Assembly: GCA_030039035.1 (NCBI GenBank)
Contig: JASHQQ010000300.1
Location: 1 to 52,479 of the forward strand
Direction of reading: 5' to 3'
DNA from: Acidobacteriaceae bacterium
GTDB lineage: Bacteria > Acidobacteriota > Terriglobia > Terriglobales > Acidobacteriaceae
Length of the DNA stretch: 52,479 bases
The first letter of the stretch is position 1. Every line of letters begins with the position of its first letter. Position numbers and translations under genes: made by a program. Shown here in pieces: positions 1 through 9,221 of this stretch. The notes under the pieces were generated by a model. It was not told the DNA's origin, did no database searches, and saw nothing but the letters and a program-made list of their open reading frames with translations.

Positions 1-669
1 GCTAGGCGTTCCCGGAATAACGGCGGTAGCGAGGACGTTGATGCCGGGATTCTGCGCCCAGGTCATGTTGTAGAACGCTTCGTCGAAGATGACAAAATTC
101 GACATGCCTTTCATGATGGGGTTGTTGGATTCGACGATCGTGTAAGGAATCGGCGCACCCAGCGTGTAGTTGACTTCGCCGTGTTTCTTGGCGCCGCCGA
201 CGAGAGTGGCGAAATAAGCCGGATCGGGGCCGCAAAGAGAATCATGGAGGCTGACCAGCCCGCCGCCGCCGCGAATATAGGCCTCAAGCGTGGATCTCTC
301 TTCCTCAGTGAGATAACCCGCGTCGCCCTTGTAAATGACGACAACATCGGTGTGGGCGAGATCGGCCGCGGTGGGCGCATGCAGGGCTCCGTCGACCACC
401 GCTCCGTGCCCGGTGAGGAGCTTGCTCCAGTCGGCGAGGAATTGCGGATAGTCGTGCTGGCCCTCGTAGTGGGATTTGAGACCCGCCCAGATGTAGACGT
501 GCATTCCTTTGGGATTCTGGTCCCACGGACGCGGCGCCTGCGCTGCCGGGGCGCCCGGCGGAGCGCCGGTGGATTGCGCGCTCACCAAGCCGGAAGCAGA
601 CAAGAGAGCGGAAGCCAACATGGCAGCGAGTATTCGCAACGGTGGAATCGAACACTTCGAATGGCGCAT
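1..669 (-). CDS. ThuA-like domain secreted protein (3' end outside window)
   Basis: The frame stays open from an ATG at 669 to the left edge, so the C-terminus is missing. The first ~35 residues form a signal peptide: basic start, hydrophobic LAAMLASALLSASGLVSA, then a Q-rich mature start. The mature part has ThuA / class I glutamine-amidotransferase-like features: a strand ending DVVVIYKGDAG, an 'EEERSTLEAYIRGGGGLVSLHDS' type segment (in a true ThuA the Gly-rich turn before the His is diagnostic) and a 'NPIMKGM' segment. ThuA-like proteins occur in trehalose and other sugar utilisation settings, but their reaction is mostly unknown, so none is claimed here. An inner ATG at 621 would remove the n-region, so 669 is preferred although its ribosome site is weak. 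Confidence 0.8.
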   Translation of the reverse strand, partial: MRHSKCSIPPLRILAAMLASALLSASGLVSAQSTGAPPGAPAAQAPRPWDQNPKGMHVYIWAGLKSHYEGQHDYPQFLADWSKLLTGHGAVVDGALHAPTAADLAHTDVVVIYKGDAGYLTEEERSTLEAYIRGGGGLVSLHDSLCGPDPAYFATLVGGAKKHGEVNYTLGAPIPYTIVESNNPIMKGMSNFVIFDEAFYNMTWAQNPGINVLATAVIPGTPS

Positions 670-802
670 TTCGGTGCGCGCGGTCCGCGTGGGAATGGCG
701 CGCGACAGCCAGTATACAGTCGGCGCCAAGCAACTCCTCGACGAGTGGCTGCGGATCAGGCCACTCAGGGGTTGAAACCCTCGTCGATTCGGCGGCACTT
801 TC

Positions 803-822
803 GGCACGGCTGAAGCCGTGCC
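803..822. repeat. Perfect hairpin repeat with CTGTTAC tail
   Basis: GGCACGGC, a TGAA loop and GCCGTGCC form a perfect 8-bp stem, followed by CTGTTAC. The same CGTGCCCTGTTAC tail occurs at 35196-35208 in the repeat island upstream of the kinase gene. It lies between the ThuA-like gene and the 3' end of dinB. Confidence 0.6.
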
Positions 823-892
823 CTGTTACGAGTCCCCAGTCGCGGAGAGTTTTTCGGCAACCAGTGAAGCCCGTACCCTTCAAACTGACCTA

Positions 893-1960
893 CTACTCGA
901 ACAGCATGGGCTGGGCAGGCGCTTCTTCGGGCTGCGTGAAATTGCTCAAGCCCACGCCGACGAGGCGAAAGCGTTGTTGCTCGCCGAGGCCTACCCGCTC
1001 CCGCAGGGCCAGCGCGATGCCGATGAGCTCTTCGCAAGATGCCGGTGGCGATATTGGAGTGAAGCTGCGGCTCAGGATTCTGAATTCCCTGGTCTTCAAC
1101 TTGAGCACCACGGTTCGCGCCACGCGAGATTCTTTCTTCGCGGCCGACCATGTCTTTTCCGCCAGGCGGCGGATCAGCGGTTCGGTTTCCGACAGCAACA
1201 CGTCTTGCTCGAAGGTATCTTCCGACGAGATGGATTGCGTGGGACGGTCGGGAGTCACCGGATTTTCGTCGATGCCGCGCGCCAGCTCATGGAGGCGAAG
1301 GCCGTTGCGACCGAAGCGCTCCTCCAGAGACTGCAGTTCAAGACCGCGCAAATCGCCCACCGTGCGGATTCCGAGCTTTTCGAGATTCGCTTCCGTCACT
1401 TTGCCTACGCCGGGCAAGCGCCCCACGGGAAGCGGGGTGAGAAATGCCTCGACTTCCTCGGGTTGAATGACGAAAAGCCCGTCCGGCTTGCGCCAATCCG
1501 AAGCGATCTTGGCGAGGAACTTGTTGGGCGCCACGCCGGCGGAAGCGGTCAGGAGCAGTTCGCCGCGAATCTGCTCGCGGATGGCGCGCGCCACGCGCGT
1601 GGCGGTGGGCAGGCCGGTCTTGTTCTCCGTCACGTCGAGATACGCTTCGTCGAGCGAAAGCGGCTCGATGAGGTCTGTGTGTCGCTGGAGGATTTCGCGC
1701 ACCTGGCGCGAGACGGCGCGATAGCGCGTAAAGTCCGGCGGGATGAAGATCGCCTCCGGACACAATCGTTCCGCGCGAACCGCGGGCATGGCCGAGCGAA
1801 CGCCGAAACGACGCGCCTCGTAGGAGGCCGCGCAGACGACAGAGCGGTTTCCGCGCCATGCAACCACAACGGGCTTGCCGCGCAGTTGCGGGTCGTCGCG
1901 CTGCTCGACCGATGCGTAGAAGGCGTCCATGTCGATGTGGACGATTTTGCGGAAGGTCAT
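893..1960 (-). CDS. dinB: DNA polymerase IV (Y-family translesion polymerase)
   Basis: 355 aa, the usual DinB length. The N-terminus has the HIDMDAFYASVE palm motif with metal ligand D10, and SLDEAYLD at 102-109 carries the catalytic pair D104/E105. A helix-hairpin-helix segment (LPGVGKVTEANLEKLGI) follows, then the little-finger domain. The last residues read Q-P-M-L-F-E, a good match to the QxxLF beta-clamp-binding motif, so the C-terminus looks complete. It would carry out error-prone synthesis past lesions, docked on the sliding clamp. It is divergent from the tryptophanase gene, with ~125 bases between them. No LexA-type box was recognised in that gap. Confidence 0.97.
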   Translation of the reverse strand: MTFRKIVHIDMDAFYASVEQRDDPQLRGKPVVVAWRGNRSVVCAASYEARRFGVRSAMPAVRAERLCPEAIFIPPDFTRYRAVSRQVREILQRHTDLIEPLSLDEAYLDVTENKTGLPTATRVARAIREQIRGELLLTASAGVAPNKFLAKIASDWRKPDGLFVIQPEEVEAFLTPLPVGRLPGVGKVTEANLEKLGIRTVGDLRGLELQSLEERFGRNGLRLHELARGIDENPVTPDRPTQSISSEDTFEQDVLLSETEPLIRRLAEKTWSAAKKESRVARTVVLKLKTREFRILSRSFTPISPPASCEELIGIALALRERVGLGEQQRFRLVGVGLSNFTQPEEAPAQPMLFE

Positions 1961-2087
1961 TTCGGCGCCCGGCTTGCAACCTGCATGCCCACTGGCGTTC
2001 TATGCTAAATGCTGCCTGTTCCGGCTCATGGTTTCTGCCGCTTGAGGACGCGCAGAGCATCGCGAGCCGGAATTTGCGGGGTTTCTC

Positions 2088-3443
2088 ATGCCCATCAAGA
2101 CCATTATCGAGCCCTTCCGCATCAAGAGCGTGGAACCGATCCGCTGGACTACGCGCGAGCAGCGCCTTCAGTTGCTGCGCCAGGCGCACTACAATCTGTT
2201 TCTTCTCCCCGCCGTCGATGTCCTCATCGACCTGCTCACCGACTCCGGGACCGGCGCCATGTCGACGCATCAGTGGGCAGCCGTCATGGAGGGCGACGAG
2301 AGCTACGCCGGGAGCCGGAGCTTCGAGCGTTTCCGCGCTTCGATCCAGGATGTCTTCGGGTACAGGCACGTGATTCCCACTCACCAGGGACGGGCCGCCG
2401 AGCGCATCCTGTTCGGGGTGACGTGCAAAAAGGGCGACGTGGTTCCCAACAATACGCACTTCGACACCACTCGCGCCAACGTCGAATTCGCCGGCGCAGA
2501 GGCCGTCGACCTGGTCATTCCGGAGGGCCGTCAGCCGGCGCTCGCTCATCCGTTCAAAGGCAACATGGATGTGGCCGCGCTCGAGAATCTCATTGACCGC
2601 GTCGGCCGTGATCGGATTCCGCTGGCGATGCTGACGGTGACCAACAACTCCGGCGGCGGCCAGCCGGTGTCGATGGAGAATGTTCGCCACGTGGGCAAGG
2701 TGTGCCGGCGGCACGGCATTCCGCTCTACTTCGATGCCGCGCGCTTTGCCGAAAATGCGTGGTTCATCAAGGTACGCGAGGAGGGGTACAGCGACAAAAC
2801 GCCGAAAGAGATCGCGCAAGAGATGTTCAGCCTGGGCGATGGATGCACCATGTCGGCCAAGAAGGACGGCCTGGCGAATATCGGCGGCTTCCTTTGCACG
2901 AACAACGATCGTCTGGCGCAGCAGGAGAAAGACCTGCTGATTCTTACCGAAGGCTATCCGACGTACGGCGGCCTGGCGGGACGCGATCTTGAAGCGATCG
3001 CCGTTGGCATACAGGAGGCGCTCGAGGAGGACTACCTGCGCTATCGCATTTCGTCGACCGCGTACCTGGGCGATCACATTGCGGCGCAAGGCGTGCCCAT
3101 CGTGCAGCCGCCGGGCGGTCACGCCATTTATCTCGACGCGCGCGCGTTTCTGCCGCATCTTCCCGTCGAGCAGTTTCCCGGCGCGGCGCTGGCCGCCGAA
3201 TTGTATCTCGAAGGCGGTGTGCGCTCGGTGGAAATCGGTTCACTCATGTTCGGACCGGCCGCGCAGATGGAGCTGGTGCGGCTGGCCATTCCGCGCCGCG
3301 TGTACACGCAGAGCCACATCGACTATCTGGTCGAGGTGATCCTGGAGGTGTGGAGGAATCGGGAAAGAATCCGCGGCCTGCGCCTGACCTATGAGGCCCC
3401 GTTCCTGCGCCACTTCACGGCGCGGCTGGAACCCGTCGATTGA
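2088..3443 (+). CDS. tnaA: Tryptophanase (PLP-dependent beta-eliminating lyase)
   Basis: 451 aa, similar over its whole length to the tryptophanase / tyrosine phenol-lyase family. The PLP lysine is in SAKKDG (K259), and the PTHQGR loop is at 97-102. Three positions decide between the two enzymes: RFAEN (219-223) as in tryptophanase rather than RCVEN; I383 in VEIGS where tyrosine phenol-lyase has the substrate-binding Arg (MERG); and LRHFTAR near the C-terminus, with the tryptophanase His rather than Phe. The expected reaction is L-tryptophan to indole, pyruvate and ammonia. No TnaC-like leader peptide with a critical Trp was found upstream, and no tryptophan permease is adjacent, so catabolite or Trp control cannot be inferred. 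Confidence 0.93.
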   Translation: MPIKTIIEPFRIKSVEPIRWTTREQRLQLLRQAHYNLFLLPAVDVLIDLLTDSGTGAMSTHQWAAVMEGDESYAGSRSFERFRASIQDVFGYRHVIPTHQGRAAERILFGVTCKKGDVVPNNTHFDTTRANVEFAGAEAVDLVIPEGRQPALAHPFKGNMDVAALENLIDRVGRDRIPLAMLTVTNNSGGGQPVSMENVRHVGKVCRRHGIPLYFDAARFAENAWFIKVREEGYSDKTPKEIAQEMFSLGDGCTMSAKKDGLANIGGFLCTNNDRLAQQEKDLLILTEGYPTYGGLAGRDLEAIAVGIQEALEEDYLRYRISSTAYLGDHIAAQGVPIVQPPGGHAIYLDARAFLPHLPVEQFPGAALAAELYLEGGVRSVEIGSLMFGPAAQMELVRLAIPRRVYTQSHIDYLVEVILEVWRNRERIRGLRLTYEAPFLRHFTARLEPVD

Positions 3444-3449
3444 GCCGGT

Positions 3450-3546
3450 CCCAGGTCTCAGAATCGAGACCTGGGGCACCCGCTCTTTGACCGCAAGGAC
3501 CGGCTTTCCCATCCTTGCGGCAAAACAACTGTGACGCAAGGATGGG
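3450..3546. repeat. Two tandem perfect hairpins between convergent genes
   Basis: CCCAGGTCTC (3450-3459) pairs perfectly with GAGACCTGGG (3466-3475). CCCATCCTTGCG (3508-3519) pairs perfectly with CGCAAGGATGGG (3535-3546). Both are followed by GGCACC. The second shares its CCTTGC/GCAAGG core with the hairpin at 35287-35330. They separate tnaA from the convergent Oar-like gene and might end both transcripts, but no U-tract follows, so they are classed as repeats. Confidence 0.65.
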
Positions 3547-3579
3547 CACCCACGTATTCAGATACAAACAATCTTTTCC

Positions 3580-6500
3580 CTAAAAGTAGAACTTGCCTGC
3601 GATCTGGGTCGTGCGTCCGGGTTGCGGATCGCCTGCCGCGACGCCAAAGTTCGCCGGCTGAATGACCGATTCGATGGTGCCGAAAAACGGCCCATCGCTG
3701 AGGTTGCCATCCGGTTCGGCAAAGTTGGTGTGGTTGAAGACATTGTAGGATTCAATACGCAGCTCGACAAACCGGGAGCTCTCGCGCGTAACGGGAAAGT
3801 CCTTGTAGAGCTCGAGGTCGGTGTAGTTGTAGCCCGGGCCATGGAAGAAGTTGCGTCCCACATTGCCGAAGGTGCCCAGCGGCTCGGGAGAGAACGTCGA
3901 GGTGTCGAACCACTGGTGGGCGGCGGCGCGGGGATTGAGAAGCTTGATGTGGAAGCTGCTGGTGTTCGGATTGTCGGCGCATCCGTAGTAGCTGTAGGCG
4001 TCGCACCACTCCGAGGAGTAGGCTCCGAAATCCTGAACGGTGACCGGGAAGCCGGTTTGCAGCGCCGTGGTTCCGCTCACGTGCCACTTCCCCAGCGCCT
4101 CTTCGAGGAGAAGATGGTTCTTCATGCCGGCCAGGATAGGGATTTCGTAGTTATACAGCGCGACGAAGCGGTGACGGGCATCGTAGTCCGAGTCGCCGTA
4201 ATTCAGATACTCGAAGCCGGGTGTGAAGTTGATGGCGCGCCCGTTCAATGCGCCCAGGCCGTTGGGAGTTCCGTTGCCGTAGGAGGATTCGTAGCCGGAG
4301 TAGTTGTCGAGCGAGTGCGACCAGGTGTAGGCCAGCGTAAAGTAAAGGCCGTGAGAAACCTGTTTGCGAAGGCTGGCCTGCAGGGAGTGGTAGCTCGAGA
4401 CACCATTGGAACCTTGCAGTGCCGAGCTGACATACCACGGAATTCCGTTGGGCGTAATGGCCGTGCTGCCGGGCACGATGGCCGGCTGCAGGGTGTATTG
4501 CGGAAAATCCGTATGAATGACCGCAGCCGCTCCGGGATTATTGCAGGCGGGGTTGGCCAGGCAGGCAGCGTGGCCGGCCGCGGTAATCGGATCGCCCTCG
4601 AAGACCCGCGCCAGCTTGCGCCCGATGGAGCCGACGTAGCCCACCTGCATCACCATTTGTCCGGGCAGTGATCGTTGCACGTTCAGATTGAAGTTGTAGG
4701 CGTACGGGGGCGTGTACTCGCTGCCGGGACTGCTGAGCTGCAGTTCGGCATAGCTGGGCCAGTTCAACTTTGCGCCCGGAGCCGGCCGCTGATATGGAAA
4801 GGGATTGGCTTCGGAATTTGCCGCCCTTCCGGCGACGTCGGCAAACGGGTTCTGGAACGCCGGGCTTCCGCCGGCGTCGGTCGCTCCGTGAGAAGCAAAG
4901 AGGTACGGAGGAGCCGACAGGTTTTGCAAAGCCTCTTCTTCGAGGTCGCGATTGAAATACAAGCCGAATCCGGCGCGCACGGCAAGGTCGTGATTGCCGA
5001 TGAGCCGGGCGGGGCCGGAGCCCGGCGACCAGTCGAAGCCGATGCGCGGACCAAAGTGGTTCCACTTGATCGACGCCGCGCCGTAGGGCGTGCAGCCGGG
5101 ATCTCCCGGGTAGAAGAGCCCGGGAGGGTCTCCGGGGAAGATCGTCGATGTTGCCGAGCTCGCCTGCCAACAGTTGATTGCCTCGCCGTTGAACTGGTGG
5201 TTGGCCCACGGAGTCTCGACGTCCCAGGAAAGGCCGTAGTTCAGGGTCAGATCGGGCGTGGTCTTCCAGCTATCCTGCGCGAAAGCATAATACTCGCGGG
5301 AGATGGCGGCAACAAGGCTGCCGGATTGCTGGTTATACGTGGTGGGCACGCCGAGCAGAAAGTCGATGGCCGGATCGCCGGAAGAGAACGAGCCATTACC
5401 GGTGTAGGTGTAGATTCCGTCGTTATCGGAGTAATAAGGGTTGTCGACTCCGAATTGCTCGAATGTGCCGCCGACTTTGAGGCTGTGGTTGCCGAGGATC
5501 CTGGTAAAAATGTCTTGGGTGAGGAGATTGGTGTCTTTTCGCGGCTGGGGTCCTTCATAGCTGAAGCCGAGGTCGAAGTATCCGGTGATCTGCATCACCG
5601 GCAGGTTCTCCGCCGGACTTTGCGGTGAAATGGCGAAGCCGAAGCTGCCCGGTGGAACAATGGTTGCCGGCTCGACGGCAGCGTAATTGAACCGGTAGTA
5701 GCCCCCGCGGAGGTCGTTAATGGTGCTGGAGTTGAAGATGTGCGTGTAATCGGCGTCGAAGACCTTCACATGCGCGGCGTTCACCTGGGCGAAGCCGGGC
5801 AGCGTGGACCCGCCGAAGGGAAGTTCTTCGCCGGACGGCTCGGATTCGAAGACGCTGGAAGCCCAGAAGGCGTCTTTTGGAGTGAGATGGTAATCGAGGC
5901 GGATGATTCCCTGGTCCTGGTCGGAAAAGGTGCTGTCATTGAAGTTGTAAAAATACGATGTCTGACCATTCGAGCCCGGCGAACTCACATTGGGGGGAGG
6001 GACAAATTGCTGGAAGAGCTTCAGGGCAACCGGATTCCAGTCCGATTGCGGAATGATGCGATTGCGGATCGCCTTGCACGCGTTCCACGCGGTTCCCGCC
6101 GGGCAGCCCTCGAGCGCGAACGGCATCGGGTTCTTCGAGAACGAAGCTCCATCGGTGCTGAAGTTTCCGCTGCGCTGATCGGGGCTGAAGACGGGAGTGT
6201 TCTGCGTAAAGCCGGCGCTGCTGCGGACACCCTGATAGGCCAGGAAAAAGAAGAATTTCTTTCTGAAGACGGGGCCGCCAAAGGTACCGCCGTAGACGTT
6301 CTGATGAATCGGAGTCTTCTGGCCCAGGGAGAAATAATTCGGCGTGTTCAGAAAGGTATCGCGATAAAAGTCAAAACCGTCGCCGTGAAAGGCATTCGTT
6401 CCGGTCTGGAGGGTCTGGTTGATGATGGCGCCCGAGTTGCGGCTGTACTCGGGGTTCAGGGTGCTGGTTACGATGGCGATCTCGCCGATGGCGTCCGGGT

Positions 6501-7122
6501 TCACCGTGATTCCTTCATCCTGAAGGGCAGAGTCGTTCACGTCGGTGCCGTCGAGCAGGTAACTGTTTTGTCCGGTCTGCGAACCATTGGCGGCAAAGCC
6601 GCCCAGCCGGTCGGCTGACTCCACGATCCCGGGCGTGGTCTTCTCGAGCATTGTGGCGTCGCGGCCCAGCAGCGGCATTTGCGTGATTTCGGTGGCGGGA
6701 ATGTCGACCTTCAGTTGCGTCTCGGCGGTCTCCACCTGCACGGCGCCGGCCTGCACCTCGACGGTCTGCGCGGCGGAACCGACCGCAAGCTTCGCATTCA
6801 CCTCGCGGTTGTCGTTGACGTTGAGCCGGATACCGTTGATCACCGACGTGGCAAAGCCATTGGCGGAGATCGTGACGGTATAAGGTCCGCCCGGTTGCAA
6901 TTGAGTTATCGTGTAATAGCCGCTGGTGTCGGTTTTCGCGGTGGCGACAATTCCGGTGCTGGAGTTCAGCACGTTGATGTCGGCGTCGGCGAGCACGGCT
7001 CCGGTCGCGTCCGCGACGATACCGTGAATGGCGGCGGTGGTCACCTGGGCGACCGGCCGGTTCGCCAATCCTGTTATGGCAGCCGTCACGATCACGGCAA
7101 TCCCCATCGCTCTCAGCTTCAT
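3580..7122 (-). CDS. Oar-like TonB-dependent receptor with carboxypeptidase-regulatory domain
   Basis: 1180 aa from the ATG at 7122, which has a strong AAGGAGG site 7 bases upstream; the frame extends 40 codons further, but that part has no such site. Order: signal peptide (1-25, MKLRAMG...PVAQ), a CarboxypepD_reg-like Ig fold (~27-110, GIVADATGAVLADADINV), a TonB plug with SADRLGGFAANGSQ and LDGTDVND, then a long 22-strand-type barrel ending in an aromatic KFYF. The family is very abundant in Acidobacteriota and probably moves oligosaccharides, peptides or other large ligands across the outer membrane. The ligand is unknown, and no neighbouring hydrolase clearly pairs with it. The barrel segment PEYSRNSGAIINQTLQTGTN is typical of the acidobacterial subgroup. 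Confidence 0.93.
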   Translation of the reverse strand: MKLRAMGIAVIVTAAITGLANRPVAQVTTAAIHGIVADATGAVLADADINVLNSSTGIVATAKTDTSGYYTITQLQPGGPYTVTISANGFATSVINGIRLNVNDNREVNAKLAVGSAAQTVEVQAGAVQVETAETQLKVDIPATEITQMPLLGRDATMLEKTTPGIVESADRLGGFAANGSQTGQNSYLLDGTDVNDSALQDEGITVNPDAIGEIAIVTSTLNPEYSRNSGAIINQTLQTGTNAFHGDGFDFYRDTFLNTPNYFSLGQKTPIHQNVYGGTFGGPVFRKKFFFFLAYQGVRSSAGFTQNTPVFSPDQRSGNFSTDGASFSKNPMPFALEGCPAGTAWNACKAIRNRIIPQSDWNPVALKLFQQFVPPPNVSSPGSNGQTSYFYNFNDSTFSDQDQGIIRLDYHLTPKDAFWASSVFESEPSGEELPFGGSTLPGFAQVNAAHVKVFDADYTHIFNSSTINDLRGGYYRFNYAAVEPATIVPPGSFGFAISPQSPAENLPVMQITGYFDLGFSYEGPQPRKDTNLLTQDIFTRILGNHSLKVGGTFEQFGVDNPYYSDNDGIYTYTGNGSFSSGDPAIDFLLGVPTTYNQQSGSLVAAISREYYAFAQDSWKTTPDLTLNYGLSWDVETPWANHQFNGEAINCWQASSATSTIFPGDPPGLFYPGDPGCTPYGAASIKWNHFGPRIGFDWSPGSGPARLIGNHDLAVRAGFGLYFNRDLEEEALQNLSAPPYLFASHGATDAGGSPAFQNPFADVAGRAANSEANPFPYQRPAPGAKLNWPSYAELQLSSPGSEYTPPYAYNFNLNVQRSLPGQMVMQVGYVGSIGRKLARVFEGDPITAAGHAACLANPACNNPGAAAVIHTDFPQYTLQPAIVPGSTAITPNGIPWYVSSALQGSNGVSSYHSLQASLRKQVSHGLYFTLAYTWSHSLDNYSGYESSYGNGTPNGLGALNGRAINFTPGFEYLNYGDSDYDARHRFVALYNYEIPILAGMKNHLLLEEALGKWHVSGTTALQTGFPVTVQDFGAYSSEWCDAYSYYGCADNPNTSSFHIKLLNPRAAAHQWFDTSTFSPEPLGTFGNVGRNFFHGPGYNYTDLELYKDFPVTRESSRFVELRIESYNVFNHTNFAEPDGNLSDGPFFGTIESVIQPANFGVAAGDPQPGRTTQIAGKFYF

Positions 7123-7305
7123 GCAATCCTCCTTGTGTCTTCGCCATTCCGGTCGCGGACAGACATGCGAAGATCTGTCTCTGCGGTGGGTGTTCATCCT
7201 GCGTTGTGGCGTCCGGGCCGGCGTCCATCGGGAACCGGTCACAATTCGCCGGTATTGGCAACGGCCCAGGTCATTCGAGGTTGCACACTCCCGGCCAATC
7301 GAAAA

Positions 7306-7614
7306 ATGAAAATGTCAAGAGTGACGGAAGACCGGGCGAACAGGACAAAGCGGCGACTTCGAGGGAGCAGCCAACGAGGCTGGCGCGGAGATCTCGCGCG
7401 GCAAGCCCTCGCCGATACCAGAAGATGGATTCCTGATAACTCAACCTACGCCGAGTCAGATTCGGTGACGGACGGATTCAAATTGCGAGTCAGATGCATT
7501 GCTTGCGGGATGGAATGGCATAGAGATCCGGATGACAGGTGTGCTTTCCTGCTGAAGACAGAATTGGAATATGCGCAAATGGAGATCATGAAGCGGAATG
7601 GATGGTGGAGCTAG
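7306..7614 (+). CDS. Small hypothetical protein with CxxC
   Basis: 102 codons from ATG 7306 (a second ATG lies two codons on). The N-terminal half is basic and low in complexity. The C-terminal half looks more protein-like, with a RCIACGMEWHRDP segment containing CxxC and a third Cys nine residues later, then an amphipathic helix ending NGWWS. Third-position GC is lower than in neighbouring genes, so this is either a recently acquired gene or not a gene. Its TAG stop shares a CTAG palindrome with the stop of the convergent SRPBCC gene. No family was recognised. Confidence 0.35.
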   Translation: MKMSRVTEDRANRTKRRLRGSSQRGWRGDLARQALADTRRWIPDNSTYAESDSVTDGFKLRVRCIACGMEWHRDPDDRCAFLLKTELEYAQMEIMKRNGWWS

Positions 7615-8126
7615 CACAGGTCCGGCGCGGACCGGGCGCCGGTTCCCTCCATCAGCGAGCAAAGCTTATGGAGGGAGTCGCGCCACATCCTCGAGTACCA
7701 TTCCCGCTCGTCCCGTGTTATCAGACCGCTGTGCTGCAATTTCAGCGAGCACCGGCTCAAACAACCCCAAAGCCGGATCTCGACCAGCGAACGGGCTCCC
7801 TCGTTGATGGTGCTGTCCCACAGGTAGGTGATGCGATTCGGCTTGGTCAGCAGGCAGGATCCGTAAATGCACCCGCGGCGCCGCCCGGCTGCAAAAAGAT
7901 CGATGCGGAAGCGGTCGAACGATCGCGGATCGGACCGGCATTCGATCCGTTCCGCATCCGGCACCTGCAGCCATGCCTCCATGTATTCGGGGACGGCGAG
8001 GGCGTGCAGGACTCGCGGGATCTCGGCTCCGATCCGGGCCGACGCGGAGATCTCCCCGTTTCCACTGGACGACGGGCTCTGCGCCGCAACGACGAATTCG
8101 CCAGCGTCCATCCAACTTCGCAACAT
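7611..8126 (-). CDS. SRPBCC / START-like fold protein (AHSA1-like)
   Basis: 171 aa from ATG 8126, chosen because GGAGAG lies ~8 bases upstream; an in-frame TTG at 8159 lacks this. After ~24 variable residues the sequence follows the SRPBCC pattern: ISASARIGAEIPRVLHALAVPEYMEAWLQVP (first strand and two short helices), central strands around FRIDLFAAGRRRGCIYGSCLL and ITYLWD, and a C-terminal amphipathic helix (REWYSRMWRDSLHKLCSLME). AHSA1-like proteins bind small hydrophobic ligands or act as toxin/stress-associated factors, and they often sit beside ArsR or PadR regulators; none is adjacent here. The ligand is unknown. Confidence 0.65.
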   Translation of the reverse strand: MLRSWMDAGEFVVAAQSPSSSGNGEISASARIGAEIPRVLHALAVPEYMEAWLQVPDAERIECRSDPRSFDRFRIDLFAAGRRRGCIYGSCLLTKPNRITYLWDSTINEGARSLVEIRLWGCLSRCSLKLQHSGLITRDEREWYSRMWRDSLHKLCSLMEGTGARSAPDLC

Positions 8127-8383
8127 GGCCGATTCTCTCCGTGCTGACAGGCGAAGCAAGTCTCTCTCCAGATATTTTGTCCCGGGCGCATGTGTGACAA
8201 GATCGTGCTTTCCGGGATGAGTTACAGCCGGACCGGGTGATGAGCCGTCGTCCGGAACCCAATCGACGCCGGAGCCGGCGCCCCGGGGATTCTCACGATT
8301 ACGATTTATGGAATTTCATGGACCGGCTTTCATGTTTTTTTCGGATCGATGTGCCGCACAGTTCGAAATCGTGACGAAGTGCC

Positions 8384-8413
8384 AAAAACCACCCGTGAAA
8401 CGAGTCACGCGGG
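8384..8413 (-). terminator. Possible intrinsic terminator after the LytTR regulator
   Basis: Read on the minus strand, CCCGCGTGA, a CTCGTT loop and TCACGGG form a stem with a two-base bulge, followed after TGG by TTTTT. It lies 53 bases past the stop of the response-regulator gene. The bulge and the interrupted U-tract make it only moderately convincing. The rest of the 8127-8465 gap shows no gene. Confidence 0.45.
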
Positions 8414-8465
8414 CAAGAAGAGCGAAGCGTTCGCTGCTCCCCGATTCCGATTCCCGTAGCCCGTC

Positions 8466-9221
8466 CTAGTGATGCACGAGCCACTCGCTGACGCGGGAAC
8501 GATAGCTGCGGCTCATGGCGATTTTCTGCCCGTTGACCAGCACAACGGAAAAGTCCCCATTGGGTTCGGTGCGCACTTCCTTTACATATTGCAGATTGAC
8601 GATGGAGGAACGGTGCACGCGCAGGAACATCTGCGGGTCGAGCCGATCCTCGATGTGCGCCATGGTTTCGCGCAGCAGATGCGTATCGGTCCCGGTGCAG
8701 ATCCTGACATAGTTTTCCTCCGCCGCGATCCAGCGGATCTCGGACACGGGCAGAAAGAGTATGCGTCCGCGCGACTTGAAGACGATGCGGGTCGAATACG
8801 GGCCGGCATCCCTGGGCCGGCCATTGGCCGGCTCCGGTGCTGACGGCGGGCCGCTCAATTGCTGCCGCACCCGTTGCACCGCGGCACGGAATCGCTCCTC
8901 CGTGAACGGCTTGAGAAGGTAGTCGGCGGCATGAATCTCGAAAGCCCGCACGGCATAGTGATCGTGGGCGGTCGTGAAGATGATCCGCGGCATCCGGCAT
9001 TGGGTGCCGGCCGTCAGCTCGCCGATAATGTCAAAGCCGTCCATGCCGGGCATGCGAATGTCGAGAAACAGGAGCTCCGGCCTCGCTACCCGAACCAGTT
9101 CTATGGTCTCGGAGGCCGTGGCACCTTCGCCGACGATTTCCAGATCCGGTTCCTCGCGAAGAAACTGCCGCAGCTTCTGCCTTGCCAGGACTTCGTCGTC
9201 TGCCAATACCACGCGAATCAT
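8466..9221 (-). CDS. LytTR-family response regulator
   Basis: 251 aa from ATG 9221. A receiver domain (1-120) has the acidic pair DD at 8-9, phospho-acceptor D54 in LFLDIRMPG, the conserved Thr in FTTAHD and Lys in LLKPFT. A basic linker leads to a LytTR DNA-binding domain (~150-250: FKSRGRILFLPVSEI, EENYVRI, LRVHRSSIVNLQYVKEV). The ATG overlaps the TGA of the upstream sensor kinase as ATGA, so translation is probably coupled and the two form a cognate pair. It should bind imperfect direct repeats near its targets. Its LytTR domain is almost identical to that of the orphan regulator at 12650-13402. Confidence 0.93.
   Translation of the reverse strand: MIRVVLADDEVLARQKLRQFLREEPDLEIVGEGATASETIELVRVARPELLFLDIRMPGMDGFDIIGELTAGTQCRMPRIIFTTAHDHYAVRAFEIHAADYLLKPFTEERFRAAVQRVRQQLSGPPSAPEPANGRPRDAGPYSTRIVFKSRGRILFLPVSEIRWIAAEENYVRICTGTDTHLLRETMAHIEDRLDPQMFLRVHRSSIVNLQYVKEVRTEPNGDFSVVLVNGQKIAMSRSYRSRVSEWLVHH

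Noticed and set aside
1961..2087. TnaC-like leader upstream of tryptophanase
   Set aside because: No short ORF with a critical Trp-Pro arrangement.
1338..3158. 606-codon minus-strand frame across dinB and tnaA
   Set aside because: Overlaps two well-supported genes and reads as compositional shadow.
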